A stretch of 64,000 bases of DNA from Dactylosporangium sp. AC04546 (GCF_022095675.1 NZ_JAHYSG010000005.1:1-64000), one strand, 5' to 3'; shown: positions 50,874 to 60,559, counted from the first letter of the stretch. Numbers and translations: made by a program. The notes: generated by a model not told the origin, from the letters alone.

Positions 50874-52003
50874 GCGTGCTCCGGCTGGGGAACCGGGAAG
50901 GTGGCCGTGATCTGGAAGCCCCGCTGGTCCGGCGGTGGGCCGGCATCGAGGGTCCCCCCGTACATGCGGGCCCGCTCACGCATCCCGGTGATGCCGTGGC
51001 CGGCAGCGGCGGCTGTGCCGCCCCGGCCCCGGTCGGTCACCCGCACCGTGACCGTGGAAGGGCTGCGCTCGATGCGCACCTGGCAGCGGTCTGTCGCGGC
51101 GTGCTTGATGACGTTGGTGACGGCCTCCTGCACGACACGATAGGCCGCGAGATCCACGCCGTCGGGCAGCTCGGGCAGACCGGCCTGCTCGCCGGTGACC
51201 TCCAGCTCGACGTGGACGCCGGCGTCGGCGGCCTGGGAGACGAGCGCCGGGACGTCCGCGAGGCCCGGTGCCGGCCGGACCGGCTCGTCCGGCGCGCGCA
51301 GCACGCCGAGTAACGCGCGCATCTCCTGCAGCGCGGCCCGGCTCACCTCCTCGATCGACGACAGTGCCCGGCGCGCTTCCTCCGGGCGTTGCGCGGACAC
51401 GTGATTGGCCACGCCTGCCTGCAGCGCGATCACGCTCATGCTGTGGGCGACGACGTCGTGCAGCTCGCGGGCGATCCGCAGGCGTTCCTCGGTCAAGCGC
51501 CGCTGGGCCTGTTGCGCGGTGTGCAGTCGTTGCTGCTGCACCGCGTAGCCGACGGCCCACGCGATCGACACCAGCAGCGCGCCTTCGAGCAGCGAGCCGA
51601 GCCGGTTGGGGCCGGGTCTGGCCAGCGGGGCGACGACGAGCCCGGCAGCGCAGAGCAGCAGGGTGCCGGCGAGCACGTGCAGCGCCGCGCGGCGCGGGAA
51701 CCGCGACGGCACCGCATACATCACGAAGGCGGTCACCACCCACGGCGCCGGGAACGCGCCGGCACCCATGGCGACCGGCCCGGCGAGCACAGCGAGACCA
51801 AGCGCGACCAGTGGACGCCTGCGCCGCAGCGCCCCGGCGGCCGACGCCGCCGCCAGCGCGAACCAGAGCGCCCAGGACGGACCCTGCGGCCCCGCCGCAG
51901 CCCGGGTCAGCGCGGTGGAGCCGGCCAGGAGCGCCAGCGCCGTCACGCCGTCGATCGCGACCCACTGGGCGGTGGTGATGCGCTCGATCGCGGGGCTCTG
52001 CAT
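50870..52003 (-). CDS. sensor histidine kinase (HisKA_3 type)
   Basis: Protein of 377 residues. Four or five N-terminal helices (about 15-165), a coiled-coil linker, the phospho-His box ARELHDVVAHSMSVIALQAG, and a HATPase with N-box VQEAVTNVIKHA and G-box GHGITGMRERA. It lacks a large external domain, so the signal is probably in the membrane, as in LiaS/DesK-like kinases. Start ATG 52003; GTG 52012 is also open. The ABC transporter starts divergently 170 bases away and may be its target, as in antimicrobial-peptide sensing systems. Confidence 0.9.
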   Translation of the reverse strand: MQSPAIERITTAQWVAIDGVTALALLAGSTALTRAAAGPQGPSWALWFALAAASAAGALRRRRPLVALGLAVLAGPVAMGAGAFPAPWVVTAFVMYAVPSRFPRRAALHVLAGTLLLCAAGLVVAPLARPGPNRLGSLLEGALLVSIAWAVGYAVQQQRLHTAQQAQRRLTEERLRIARELHDVVAHSMSVIALQAGVANHVSAQRPEEARRALSSIEEVSRAALQEMRALLGVLRAPDEPVRPAPGLADVPALVSQAADAGVHVELEVTGEQAGLPELPDGVDLAAYRVVQEAVTNVIKHAATDRCQVRIERSPSTVTVRVTDRGRGGTAAAAGHGITGMRERARMYGGTLDAGPPPDQRGFQITATFPVPQPEHA

Positions 52004-52172
52004 ACGCAACACGCTAACGCCCGGCGGGACGCCCGTCGTCAGACCGCAGACCGATGCGGCGGGGTGTACCTGAGGCCGACCGGCACCGCGAAAGTCTGGT
52101 CCCAGGGCTGACGATCGAGGCGCCTCGCCGACCGCACGCTGGTGCCCATCTCGAACGCAAGGAGGACGAGCG

Positions 52173-52907
52173 ATGACGGTTGTCGTCGATGCCCAGCGGC
52201 TGGGCAAGCGGTACCGGGGCCGGTGGGCCCTGCGCGAATGCACGATGTCGATTCCGGCCGGGCACGTCGTCGGGCTCGTCGGGCCCAACGGCGCCGGCAA
52301 GAGCACGCTGCTGAACCTGGCGGTGGGGCTGCTCGCCCCGACCAGCGGCACGGTGGAGGTGTTCGGCGGGCCGCCCACGTCCAGCCTGGTCCGGATCGGG
52401 TTCGTCGCCCAGGACGCACCGACGTACGCCACCCTGTCGGTCGCCGAGCACCTCACGCTCGGCGCCAAGCTCAACCCCGCCTGGGACTCGGAGTACGCGA
52501 ACGGCCGCCTGCGGCGGCTGGGACTGGACCTCCGCAAGCGGGCCGGGCGCCTGTCCGGCGGGCAACGCGCACAGCTCGCGCTGACCCTGGCCCTGGCCAA
52601 GCGCCCGGACCTGCTCGTGCTCGACGAACCGGCCGCCAGCCTCGACCCCCTGGCCCGGCGCGACTTCCTCGACGACCTCGCCGAGGCCGTCGCCGCCCGC
52701 GAGATGAGCGTCGTGCTGTCCTCGCACCTCGTGTCGGACCTGGAGCGGATCTGCGACTACCTGATCGTGCTCGACGCCGGCCGGGTTCGGGCGGCCGGGC
52801 GGATCACCGACCTGCTCGCCGCCCAGCATCCCGGCGCCGGCCTGGAGGACCTCGTCCTGGCCATCATGGGTCGCGACCGGCACACCGCGACGGAGAGCAC
52901 CGCATGA
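52173..52907 (+). CDS. ABC transporter ATP-binding protein
   Basis: Protein of 244 residues. Walker A VGPNGAGKS, Q-loop FVAQDAPT, signature LSGGQRAQ, Walker B LLVLDEPAASLD and His-switch SSHLVSD are all intact. It pairs with the permease through an ATGA overlap. A strong AAGGAGG lies before the ATG. Exporter type, typical of antibiotic or peptide efflux; control by the divergent two-component system is likely. Confidence 0.92.
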   Translation: MTVVVDAQRLGKRYRGRWALRECTMSIPAGHVVGLVGPNGAGKSTLLNLAVGLLAPTSGTVEVFGGPPTSSLVRIGFVAQDAPTYATLSVAEHLTLGAKLNPAWDSEYANGRLRRLGLDLRKRAGRLSGGQRAQLALTLALAKRPDLLVLDEPAASLDPLARRDFLDDLAEAVAAREMSVVLSSHLVSDLERICDYLIVLDAGRVRAAGRITDLLAAQHPGAGLEDLVLAIMGRDRHTATESTA

Positions 52908-53956
52908 TCTGGCTGACCTGGCGGCAGTTCCGCGCCCAGGCTTGGGCGGCGACCGGGTGCCTCGCGGTCCTCGCCGCTGCCCTCGCCGTCACCGGCCCGC
53001 GCCTCGCCCACCTCTACGCCACCAGCGGCCTGGGCACCTGCGCCGCCGACGGCGACTGCGCGGCCGCCCAGCGCGCCTTCGCCGGCGGCGTGAAGGCCGA
53101 CGACGTCTACCCGCTGGTGTTCTTCGCCGGCATCGCGATCCTGCACCTCATGCCCGCGGTGATCGGCATGTTCTGGGGCGCGCCGCTGGTGGCCCGGGAG
53201 GTCGAGGCGCACACGTTCCGCCTCGCCTGGACCCAGGGCGTCAGCCGCATCCGCTGGCTGTGCGTCAAGCTCGCCCTCGTCGGCGGGACCGCGGCGCTCG
53301 TCACCGCGCTGCTCAGCTGGGCGATCACCTGGTGGTCCGCACCCATCGACCGGGCCGACGGCCTCCCCGGGGCAGACGTGGGCCTCGGCCTGCCCAACCG
53401 GCTCATGCCGGTGCTCTTCGGCGCACGGGACCTCGCCCCGGTCGGCTACGCCGTGTTCGCCTGCACGCTCGGCGCCGCCGCCGGCGCGCTGATCCGCCGG
53501 ACCGTGCCGGCGATGGCGGTCACGCTCGCCGTCGTCGCCGCGACGCAGCTCATCGTCCCCACCATGGTGCGGGAGCATTACCACAGCCCGGCGACCACCA
53601 CCGTTCCGCTCACGCTCGGTCCCGGCACGCCGCAACAGATCACGATCGACGGCCGCACCATGACGGTGTCCACGCCGGTCAGCATCCCGGGCGGATGGAT
53701 CACCTCGGTCCGCACCGTCGACCCGGCCGGCCGGCCGTTCACCGGGCCCGCCCCGCAGGCCTGCCTCGACCCGTCGAGCTCGCCGGCGGCGTGCGACGAC
53801 GCCATCAACCAACTGCGGCTGCGGCAGCTCGTCACGTACCAGCCCGGCAGCCGCTACTGGCGGTTCCAGCTGTACGAAACGGCCGCTTGCGTGCTCCTGG
53901 CGTTGGTCCTGGCGGGCCTCCTCGTTCGGTACATCAGCCGCCTGCACCCGGCCTGA
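52904..53956 (+). CDS. ABC-2-type permease
   Basis: Protein of 350 residues with six hydrophobic segments and a large loop between helices 4 and 5-6 (about 225-310) that is probably outside the cell. The beginning MIWLTWRQFRAQAW and the PLVAREVEAHTFRLAWTQGVSRIRW turn mark small exporter permeases paired with one ATPase. It overlaps that gene by ATGA. The PadR gene after it has its own control repeat. Confidence 0.88.
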   Translation: MIWLTWRQFRAQAWAATGCLAVLAAALAVTGPRLAHLYATSGLGTCAADGDCAAAQRAFAGGVKADDVYPLVFFAGIAILHLMPAVIGMFWGAPLVAREVEAHTFRLAWTQGVSRIRWLCVKLALVGGTAALVTALLSWAITWWSAPIDRADGLPGADVGLGLPNRLMPVLFGARDLAPVGYAVFACTLGAAAGALIRRTVPAMAVTLAVVAATQLIVPTMVREHYHSPATTTVPLTLGPGTPQQITIDGRTMTVSTPVSIPGGWITSVRTVDPAGRPFTGPAPQACLDPSSSPAACDDAINQLRLRQLVTYQPGSRYWRFQLYETAACVLLALVLAGLLVRYISRLHPA

Positions 53957-53961
53957 TCCAC

Positions 53962-54003
53962 TACTCTGTGATACCGTGTAGCGGTACTCAGTGATACGCA
54001 GTA
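53962..54003. promoter_or_regulatory. direct repeats before PadR gene, possible operator
   Basis: TACTCTGTGATACCGTGTA (53962) and TACTCAGTGATACGCAGTA (53985) are 19-base direct repeats differing at a few positions, 23 bases apart. They contain GTGATAC and TACT words and end 24 bases before the ATG at 54028, fitting two PadR-type sites. Confidence 0.65.
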
Positions 54004-54027
54004 CTGGGGGATCGAAGAGGGGCCGCG

Positions 54028-54354
54028 ATGGACGACCTGACGGAGATGCTCAAGGGCACGCTCGAGGGCTGTGTGCTGGAGATCATCGGTGGTGAGGAGA
54101 CCTACGGGTATGCCGTCACGCGCCGGCTGAACGAGCTCGGCTTCGCCGACGTCATCGAGGGGACGGTGTACACCATCCTGCTGCGCCTGGAGCGCAACGG
54201 ACTCGTCGAGGTGACGAAACGGCCGTCCGGGGTGGGTCCCCCGCGCAAGTTCTATGCGCTCAACGACGCGGGGCGCGAGGAGCTCACGAAGTTCTGGGTG
54301 CGATGGGAGTACCTCTCATCGCGAATCGACAAGCTCAGGGAGGGCGGGAGATGA
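54028..54354 (+). CDS. PadR family transcriptional regulator
   Basis: Protein of 108 residues. Winged-helix motifs: GCVLEIIGGEETYGYAVTRRL, GTVYTILLRLERNGLVEV and RKFYALNDAGREELTKFW. Weak GAGGGG site. It overlaps the DUF1048 gene by ATGA, and the two direct repeats upstream are probable autoregulatory sites. PadR genes with DUF1048 partners are common in Gram-positive genomes and often near exporters, as here. Confidence 0.92.
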   Translation: MDDLTEMLKGTLEGCVLEIIGGEETYGYAVTRRLNELGFADVIEGTVYTILLRLERNGLVEVTKRPSGVGPPRKFYALNDAGREELTKFWVRWEYLSSRIDKLREGGR

Positions 54355-54707
54355 ACTTGTGGGAGCGCATGACAGGCAGCGATCTCAACAGGGAATGGAA
54401 GGCGTTCGAGGCCCGGGCGCAGGCGCTGCCGGCCGACCACCGGGCGGCCTGGGGGCAGATCACGGTGCACCTCTTTCCCTACGGAGACTTCACGGGCCGC
54501 AATCTGATGCCGATTCTCGACAGCGCCCTGGGGCTGCTCGAGGAGACGGCGGCGGACGGGGCGAGCGTGCACGACGTGCTGGGCGAGGACATCGCGGGCT
54601 TCTGCGCGGCGCTGGCCGGCGGGAAAGGGGCTCGAACCTATCGCGACCGGTGGCGCGAGCAGTTGAACAGGAACGTCGCGAGGAAACTTGGCCGGCTGGG
54701 AGGCTGA
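54351..54707 (+). CDS. DUF1048 protein
   Basis: Protein of 118 residues, helical, with the family feature MTGSDLNREWKAFEARAQALPADHRAAW and a C-terminal ARTYRDRWREQLN. DUF1048 proteins accompany PadR regulators and have no known activity. Starts in the ATGA overlap. The next gene is a second DUF1048, so a tandem duplication with divergence is likely. Confidence 0.88.
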   Translation: MNLWERMTGSDLNREWKAFEARAQALPADHRAAWGQITVHLFPYGDFTGRNLMPILDSALGLLEETAADGASVHDVLGEDIAGFCAALAGGKGARTYRDRWREQLNRNVARKLGRLGG

Positions 54708-54708
54708 C

Positions 54709-55035
54709 GTGGGCATCCAGGACATCATCGAGGGCAAGAAGCAGTGGCGGGCGCACATGGCGCGGGTCAAGGCGCTCCCGCCGGACTACCGGATCGTCTA
54801 CAAGGAGATGCAGCGGTATCTCTTCAAGGTCGGACCGGTCGAACTGACTGACGGGCACCTGCTCTCAGGGATCGTCGACTTCTTCGAGGAGGGCGCCGCG
54901 GCCGGCACGGGAGTCCTGCAGCTCATCGGCACCGACGTCGCGGCCTTCTGCGACGACCTGGTCAAGGACTCGCGCACCTACGCGGACATCTACCAGGAGT
55001 CCATCAGCGGGCGACCCGGCGCCGCCGAGCAGTAG
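54709..55035 (+). CDS. DUF1048 protein, second copy
   Basis: Protein of 108 residues, starting GTG 54709 (VGIQDIIEGKKQWRAHMARV) behind GGGAGG. It keeps the pattern LPPDYR...Y..MQRYLF..G and FCDDLVKDSRTYADIY of the previous protein. The two probably form a dimer or work with the PadR protein. One base separates it from the preceding stop. Confidence 0.88.
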   Translation: MGIQDIIEGKKQWRAHMARVKALPPDYRIVYKEMQRYLFKVGPVELTDGHLLSGIVDFFEEGAAAGTGVLQLIGTDVAAFCDDLVKDSRTYADIYQESISGRPGAAEQ

Positions 55036-55081
55036 CCCCCGAGCCCCCGCCGGCCCGGGGCGCTGAGCCCTTCCAACCCGC

Positions 55082-55591
55082 TCAGTCCGCCGTGCCGTCG
55101 CCTTTCGTGGTGCCGGCGGCCTTCGCCGCGGCCCACTGGTCCAGCAGCGCCGGCATGTTGTCCTGGACCCAGGTGTAGAAGTCGCGCATGCCGGCGAGCC
55201 GGGCCCCGGCGACGGTGCCGTCGCCGCCGGCCGCGGCGGCACCCTGGCCGGCGGCATCGGCCAGGGTCTTCAGGAGCGTCATCTTGGCGACCGTCACCTC
55301 GTACCACGAGTCGTCGACGAGGCGGTAGCGGTCGCGGCGGGAGCCGGGCACGTGCTCGCGGGCGAGCATGCCGATGTGGGCCAGGTAGCGCACCGCGCCG
55401 GAGATCGCCGCCGGGCTCGCGGTCAGCCGCTCGGCCAGCTCGCCCGCGGTCAGTGCCCGTTCCTCCGCCGCCATCAGGGCGAACACGACGCGGCCCGCCA
55501 TGCGCGGGAAGCCCCAGTCGGCGAGCAGCCGGGCCATGTCCTCCACGAAGCTGCGCAACGCGGCCTCGTCGCGCCGGCCGTCCTGTGACAT
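55082..55591 (-). CDS. MarR/GbsR-type transcriptional regulator
   Basis: Protein of 169 residues. Winged helix around GRVVFALMAAEERALTAGELAERLTASPAAISGAVRYLAHIGMLAREHVPGSRRDRY, the pattern of GbsR-like MarR regulators, with a helical C-terminal dimer part. A GAGGAGG site precedes the ATG at 55591. It is divergent from the ABC pair, with the 7-2-7 palindrome between, so it probably represses the exporter and itself. Confidence 0.85.
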   Translation of the reverse strand: MSQDGRRDEAALRSFVEDMARLLADWGFPRMAGRVVFALMAAEERALTAGELAERLTASPAAISGAVRYLAHIGMLAREHVPGSRRDRYRLVDDSWYEVTVAKMTLLKTLADAAGQGAAAAGGDGTVAGARLAGMRDFYTWVQDNMPALLDQWAAAKAAGTTKGDGTAD

Positions 55592-55627
55592 GCGTCGCCT
55601 CCTCGTCAAGATTTCGTATTTAGAACT

Positions 55628-55643
55628 TTCACAATGTTGTGAA
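55628..55643. promoter_or_regulatory. MarR-type operator, perfect 7-2-7 palindrome
   Basis: TTCACAA-TG-TTGTGAA lies in the 72-base gap between the MarR-like gene and the ABC ATPase gene, in a locally AT-rich promoter stretch. It is symmetric and within both promoters, so it is the clear candidate for the divergent regulator's site. Confidence 0.8.
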
Positions 55644-55663
55644 GCGAGTGTAGCGTCTGAACC

Positions 55664-56557
55664 ATGGAAAATGCCATCGAGGTCACCGGCCTGACCAAGC
55701 GGTTCGGCCAGACCACCGCGCTGAACGGTCTCGACCTGACCGTCGCGCAGGGCGAGGTACACGGGTTCCTCGGGCCCAACGGGGCGGGCAAGACCACCAC
55801 GATCCGGATCCTGCTCGGGCTGATGCGCGCCGACGGCGGCACCGCCAGGCTCCTCGGCGGCGACCCCTGGCACGACGCCGTCGCGCTGCACCGCCGGCTC
55901 GCCTACGTCCCGGGCGACGTGACCCTCTGGCCCAACCTGTCCGGCGGTGAGGTCATCGACCTGCTCGGCCGGCTGCGCGGCGGGCTCAACCGCAAACGGC
56001 GCGACGAGCTGCTCGAACGCTTCGACCTCGACCCGCGCAAGAAGGGCCGGGCGTACTCCAAGGGCAACCGGCAGAAGGTCGGGCTCATCGCGGCCCTCGC
56101 CTCCGACGTCGAGCTGCTCGTGCTCGACGAGCCGACCTCCGGCCTCGACCCGCTCATGGAGGAGGTCTTCCGCCAGGTCATCGCCGACGAGAAGCACAAC
56201 GGCCGGACCGTGCTGCTGTCCAGCCACATCCTCGCCGAGGTCGAGGCGCTGTGCGACCGGGTCAGCATCATCCGGCTCGGCGCGACCGTCGAGACCGGCA
56301 CCCTCGCCCAGCTGCGGCACCTGACCCGCACGTCGATCGCCGCCGAGCTGGCGACCTCCCCCAACGGCCTGGCCGACCTGGCCGGCGTGCACGACCTGCA
56401 GGTCGACGGCCGGCAGGTGCGCCTGCAGGTCGACTCGGCCGAGCTCGACGCGGTCCTGCGGCAGCTGACCGCCCACGGCGTGCGCAGCCTCGTCAGCCAG
56501 CCGCCGACGCTCGAAGAGCTGTTCCTGCGCCACTACCAGGCGGAGCCGGCGCGATGA
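55664..56557 (+). CDS. ABC transporter ATP-binding protein
   Basis: Protein of 297 residues. Walker [10 protein letters not shown], Walker [13 protein letters not shown], His-switch [11 protein letters not shown]. The signature is altered to [11 protein letters not shown] instead of LSGGQ, as in DrrA-type exporter ATPases. A C-terminal extension of about 80 residues follows, typical of this group. It overlaps the permease by ATGA. Drug or polyketide export is likely. Confidence 0.92.
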   Translation: MENAIEVTGLTKRFGQTTALNGLDLTVAQGEVHGFLGPNGAGKTTTIRILLGLMRADGGTARLLGGDPWHDAVALHRRLAYVPGDVTLWPNLSGGEVIDLLGRLRGGLNRKRRDELLERFDLDPRKKGRAYSKGNRQKVGLIAALASDVELLVLDEPTSGLDPLMEEVFRQVIADEKHNGRTVLLSSHILAEVEALCDRVSIIRLGATVETGTLAQLRHLTRTSIAAELATSPNGLADLAGVHDLQVDGRQVRLQVDSAELDAVLRQLTAHGVRSLVSQPPTLEELFLRHYQAEPAR

Positions 56558-58161
56558 CCACGCTCACCGGCACCGGCGCGCTCGTCCGGCTCATCCTGCG
56601 CCGCGACCGCGTCCTCATGCCGATCTGGATGCTGTTCATGGCCCTGCTGCCGCTGTCGCTCGCGTCCGGCACCGCCTCGCTGTACAAGACCGACGCCGAG
56701 CGGCAGGGGTACATCGACGACCTCGGCAGCAGCCCCATGCTGCTGCTGTTCTACGGCACCAAGCCCGCTACCGCCAGCCTCGGCGCACTCGTCTTCTGGC
56801 GCTCCGCGACCGGCATCGTCATCATGGCCCTGATCGGGTTGCTGTTCGTCATCCGGCACACCCGCGTCGAGGAGGAGGCGGGCCGCCGGGAGCTGCTCGG
56901 CGCCACCGTGGTCGGCCGGCACGCCGGCCTGGCCGCCGCCATCGCCGCCATGAGCGGCGCGAGCCTCGTCGTCGGCGTGCTCGTCGCGCTCGGCATGATG
57001 AGCCAGCAGACCCCGGCCGCGGGTGCCTTCGCGATGGGCCTCGCCTGGGCCTTCGCCGGCATCCTGTTCGCCGCGATCGGCGCGGTGACCGCCCAGTTGA
57101 GCGAGGGTGCCGGCGCGGCCCGCGGCATCGGCATCGCCCTGCTCGGCGCCTCCTTCGCCGTGCGGGGTGTCGCCGACGTCGCCGGGGGAGGGCTGGCCTG
57201 GCTGTCGTGGGTCTCCCCGCTCGGCTGGGTCTACCAGATCCACGCGTACACCGACAACCGGTGGTGGATCCTCGCCCTCGCCGTCGCCGCGACCCTCGGC
57301 CTGGCCTGGCTGGCCGTGCGGCTCTCGGCCCGCCGTGACCTCGGCGCCGGGCTGCTGCCGCCCCGGCTCGGCCCGGCCGTGGCCGCACCCACGCTGGCCG
57401 GCCCGCTGGCCCTGGCCTGGCGCCTGCACCGCGGGACGCTCTATGGCTGGCTCGTCGGCCTCGGCGTCGTCGGCGGGCTGCTGTTCGGCGGGGTCGCCCA
57501 GACGGCGGGCGAGCTGCTGGACGACAACGAGCAGCTCGCCCAGATCCTGCAACGCATCGGTGGCACGTCCGGCGCCGCCGACATCTTCATCGCCGGGACG
57601 ATGGGCCTCGGCGCGATCGCCGTCGCCGCGTACGGCATCTCGGCGGCGCTGCGGATGCGTACGGAGGAGGCCGCCCTGCGGACCGAACCCCTGCTCGCCA
57701 CCGGCGTGAGCCGGCTCGGCTGGGCGGCCAGCCACCTGGTGTTCGCCTTCCTCGGCCCCACCGTGGTCATGGCGGTCACCGGGCTCACGGCCGGGCTGCT
57801 CTACGGTGCCAGCACCGGCGACGTCGGCCGCGAGGTTCCCCGGGTCCTCGCCGGGGCGCTCGTGCAGCTGCCCGCGATCTGGGTGCTGGCCGGGCTCGCC
57901 GTGGCGAGCACCGGGCTGCTGCCGCGCCGGGCATCCGCGATCGGCTGGGCGGCGCTGTCGCTGTGCGTGGTCCTGGGCCAGATCGGCGCCGCGCTCCAGC
58001 TGAGCCAGGCCGTCCTGGACATCTCCCCGTTCACCCACATTCCCCGGGTACCGGGAGGGTCCGTCACCGTCGCACCGCTGCTGATCCTGACCGCGACGGC
58101 CGCCGCCCTCGTCGCCGCCGGCCTCGCGGGTCTGCGCCGGCGCGACATCCCGGTCACGTAG
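56554..58161 (+). CDS. ABC exporter permease, two-unit (tandem six-helix) type
   Basis: Protein of 535 residues with about 12 helices in two homologous halves (residues 1-260 and 285-535). The [25 protein letters not shown] start and the [25 protein letters not shown] turn are typical of actinobacterial polyketide-antibiotic exporters. Its partner ATPase overlaps by four bases. Control by the MarR-like protein is likely; substrate unknown. Confidence 0.88.
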   Translation: MTTLTGTGALVRLILRRDRVLMPIWMLFMALLPLSLASGTASLYKTDAERQGYIDDLGSSPMLLLFYGTKPATASLGALVFWRSATGIVIMALIGLLFVIRHTRVEEEAGRRELLGATVVGRHAGLAAAIAAMSGASLVVGVLVALGMMSQQTPAAGAFAMGLAWAFAGILFAAIGAVTAQLSEGAGAARGIGIALLGASFAVRGVADVAGGGLAWLSWVSPLGWVYQIHAYTDNRWWILALAVAATLGLAWLAVRLSARRDLGAGLLPPRLGPAVAAPTLAGPLALAWRLHRGTLYGWLVGLGVVGGLLFGGVAQTAGELLDDNEQLAQILQRIGGTSGAADIFIAGTMGLGAIAVAAYGISAALRMRTEEAALRTEPLLATGVSRLGWAASHLVFAFLGPTVVMAVTGLTAGLLYGASTGDVGREVPRVLAGALVQLPAIWVLAGLAVASTGLLPRRASAIGWAALSLCVVLGQIGAALQLSQAVLDISPFTHIPRVPGGSVTVAPLLILTATAAALVAAGLAGLRRRDIPVT

Positions 58162-58295
58162 ATCCAGGCGGGCGGTGGCCGGGGCGCCGGGCCGGAGACG
58201 GCAGGCAATGGCGCGGCGCACCCGGCATCGCCCGCGCGACCGCCGCGACCGGGCAGCGGCATTGCTGGCGGCGGCCTGGCCACGGCCGCGTGGGG

Positions 58296-58487
58296 TCAGT
58301 TGTCGGGGTCGAAGGCGCCGTCGAACTCGAAGGCGGGGTTGGTCACGTCGTTGCCGTGGGTGTCGGTGATGGTGGCCAGGCCGACGAGCTTGGACGGGCC
58401 GCCGGCGACGTAGGTGGCGTCGACGTTGGCCTGGACCTCGAACTTGCCCTCCTGCCGCTGGCCCTGGTCGTCGGTGAAGGTGATCAT
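58296..58487 (-). pseudogene. N-terminally truncated hypothetical protein
   Basis: A coding-like stretch reads MITFTDDQGQRQEGKFEVQANVD then strands to ENDN-like end FEFDGAFDPDN. The same frame continues upstream to about 58541 as GANWICMITFTDDQ with a cysteine, but no start codon exists there and it runs into the Spo0M gene's 3' end. This looks like the tail of a DUF4333-like secreted protein whose start was lost. An ATG at 58487 could make a 63-residue protein, but it would begin inside a strand. Confidence 0.45.
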
Positions 58488-58540
58488 GCAGATCCAGTTG
58501 GCACCGGGGCCGACGTCCGCGTGCGCCTCGTCCGTCGCTG

Positions 58541-59566
58541 CTACTCCTCGTCGAAGCCGGCGTCGTCGGCGAACAGGCCGTTCTCGTCGTCCTCGTCCTC
58601 GTCCTCGTCCTCGAAGACCTCTTCCAGGATCTCGCCGGCGACGAGGCCTCCGACCACGCCCGCCGCGCCGGCCGCGACGACCGCTCCCATCCCGGGTCCG
58701 CTGCGGTGCCCATGACCGTCGTGACCGTAACCGTGGTCGTGGTGTCCGCCGTACGAGCCGTGGCCGTACGCGCCCGAGGGCAGGTGGCTGGCGTACCGGT
58801 CGGCCGCCTGCCGGACCCACCCGTCGACGACCGCCGCCCAGTCGGTGCTCCCCGCCGCGTCGTGGCTGATGTGGAACCGGCTGTAGGCGTCGTGACCCGA
58901 CGCGAACATGCCGGACCGCTTGTCGAACTCCAGGATCACCTGGACACCGCTCGGGTCGGCCACGAACGTCAGCTCGACCTCGTTGATCGCGCCGCTGTAC
59001 TGCGGGGCCGGCCAGAACTCGATCTCCTGGTAGATCGGCAGGTGCTGCGAAACCCCGTGGATGTAGCCGTGCTCGACATCGGCCTGCTTGAAGCGGAAAC
59101 CGAGCGTGGCGAAGGCGTCGAGGATCGCCTGCTGGACGGGGAGCGGGGCGACCGCGACGGGGTCGAGGTCACCCTTGTCCCGCCCGCCGGCCACCTCCAG
59201 CTCGGTCCGCACGCCCATGGCCATGCCGCGCAGGTGCTGGCCGTAGACGCTGGTGATCGGCGTCTCCCACGGCACCGGCAGGCGGAACGGGATCGACTGG
59301 GTCTGCCCGGCCGGCACCCGGAAGTGATCGGCGGCCACGATCCGGGTCAGCTCGACGCCGGCCTCATGGTCGTACTCGTCGCCGTCGATCTCGACGCGGG
59401 TGACCAGGGCGACGACGATGTGCTCGATGAGCGCGTCGCTGTCACCGCCGCGGACGTGCACCTGGCCGTCGATGAAGCCGCCGGGCTGGGCGGTCGGTGT
59501 GTCGAGCACGGTGTCGACGCTGGGTCCTCCGACGCCGAACGCGGCGAGCATCTTCTTGAAAACCAT
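58541..59566 (-). CDS. spo0M: Spo0M-family protein with membrane segment and acidic tail
   Basis: Protein of 341 residues. Residues 1-250 are a Spo0M/arrestin-like beta-sandwich (MVFKKMLAAFGVGGPSVDTVL, GQVHVRGGDSDALIEHI, then PVPWETPITSVYGQ). A Gly/His-rich linker (GHGSYGGHHDHGYGHDG), a short hydrophobic segment (GAVVAAGAAGVVGGLVAG) and a strongly acidic end (EDEDEDEDDEN) follow; the His-rich part may bind metal. In Bacillus the family affects sporulation; here a role in membrane or envelope control is inference. ATG 59566 follows GAGGGA. Confidence 0.82.
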   Translation of the reverse strand: MVFKKMLAAFGVGGPSVDTVLDTPTAQPGGFIDGQVHVRGGDSDALIEHIVVALVTRVEIDGDEYDHEAGVELTRIVAADHFRVPAGQTQSIPFRLPVPWETPITSVYGQHLRGMAMGVRTELEVAGGRDKGDLDPVAVAPLPVQQAILDAFATLGFRFKQADVEHGYIHGVSQHLPIYQEIEFWPAPQYSGAINEVELTFVADPSGVQVILEFDKRSGMFASGHDAYSRFHISHDAAGSTDWAAVVDGWVRQAADRYASHLPSGAYGHGSYGGHHDHGYGHDGHGHRSGPGMGAVVAAGAAGVVGGLVAGEILEEVFEDEDEDEDDENGLFADDAGFDEE

Positions 59567-59710
59567 GATCACTATCCCTCGGGATGCGGTCGCGGGGCGC
59601 CGAGACTATCACGCAGAACTGTACGGTTCGTGCCTGTGCGGGGCAGTTCGCATGATCCGCGGTGAATGAACGTCGCTCACCCGTCGGCCGGCTGCTGGAG
59701 CGGCGGGAGA

Positions 59711-60559
59711 TCAGCGACGCGGTTCCGGCTGGAGGTAGATGTGCCGCGCCTCCGGGACGAAGTCGCGGATGTGGGCCCGGGCCCGGGCGAGGGTCGCGGC
59801 GACGTCGGCATCCGCCGCGATGCCGATGCGGGCCGTCACCATGACCTCGTCGTGTGCGACCTGGACGACGGCGAGGTGGTTCACGGACCGCACGTCGGCC
59901 GCCAGCAGTGCGAGCTCGACGCCGGTCAGGTCCGCCGGCGACGCCGGTGCGACGGTGAGCAGGTTCAGCAGCCGGACGGCAAGCAGCAGGTTTACCGCGG
60001 TCACGGCGGCCGCGACGGTACCGGCGGCGACCGCGTCGGTGACCTTGGAGTGGGCGGCGTCGCAGGCCACGGCGCCGCCGAGGACCGCGGTGGTGGCGAC
60101 GAAGGCGGCGCTCTGCAGCACGACGGTCAGCGAGGCGCGGATCCGGGGCGTGTGCCGCAGGTACACCCACCATGACGCCCGGCCGCGGGCCGTGTTCGCC
60201 GCACCGACGACCACGCCGGTGGCCGCCGTCTGCGCCGCGAGCGCCAGCGCCAGCTCCACCCAGATCACCGTGCCCGGTCCGACGCACGGCACCGGCCCGG
60301 CCGGGGTGGCCGCCGCCCAGACGACGCTCAGCGCGGCGGCGGTCGAGACGGCGACGCTCGCGATCAGCGGCAGCAGCAGCCGCCGGGACCGGCCGGTGGC
60401 GGCGTCGGGGGCGCAGTGGACGAGCAGGCTCGCCGCGGCCAGGGCGATCACCGCGATGACCATGAGCGAGCCGGTCGTGACGTACACCTCGCACAGCAGC
60501 CCGACCGAGAGCAACCCGCACAGCGCACCGACACCCCGGACAGCTGTCGTGGTACTCAC
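59711..60559 (-). CDS. degenerate cation-diffusion-facilitator paralogue
   Basis: Protein of 282 residues with about six helices and a C-terminal cytoplasmic domain. The core aligns with the divergent CDF transporter: ASWWVYLRHTPRIRASLTVVLQSAAF here against KTWWQFIRHAKAPELPTILLEDAGA there; the C-terminal domain also matches. The metal-site residues of the transporter (HSLAD and the EDAGA Asp/Glu) are replaced (Gln/Ser and others), so ion transport through the usual site is unlikely. It may be a regulatory subunit or a sensor. GTG at 60559; no good ribosome site. Confidence 0.7.
   Translation of the reverse strand: MSTTTAVRGVGALCGLLSVGLLCEVYVTTGSLMVIAVIALAAASLLVHCAPDAATGRSRRLLLPLIASVAVSTAAALSVVWAAATPAGPVPCVGPGTVIWVELALALAAQTAATGVVVGAANTARGRASWWVYLRHTPRIRASLTVVLQSAAFVATTAVLGGAVACDAAHSKVTDAVAAGTVAAAVTAVNLLLAVRLLNLLTVAPASPADLTGVELALLAADVRSVNHLAVVQVAHDEVMVTARIGIAADADVAATLARARAHIRDFVPEARHIYLQPEPRR

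Noticed and set aside
54028..55035. PadR-DUF1048 genes as a toxin-antitoxin module
   Set aside because: PadR is a transcription factor and DUF1048 has no toxin feature; context is exporter control.
57801..58283. 160-residue minus frame at the end of the ABC permease
   Set aside because: Shadow of the permease gene with no start signal or domain.
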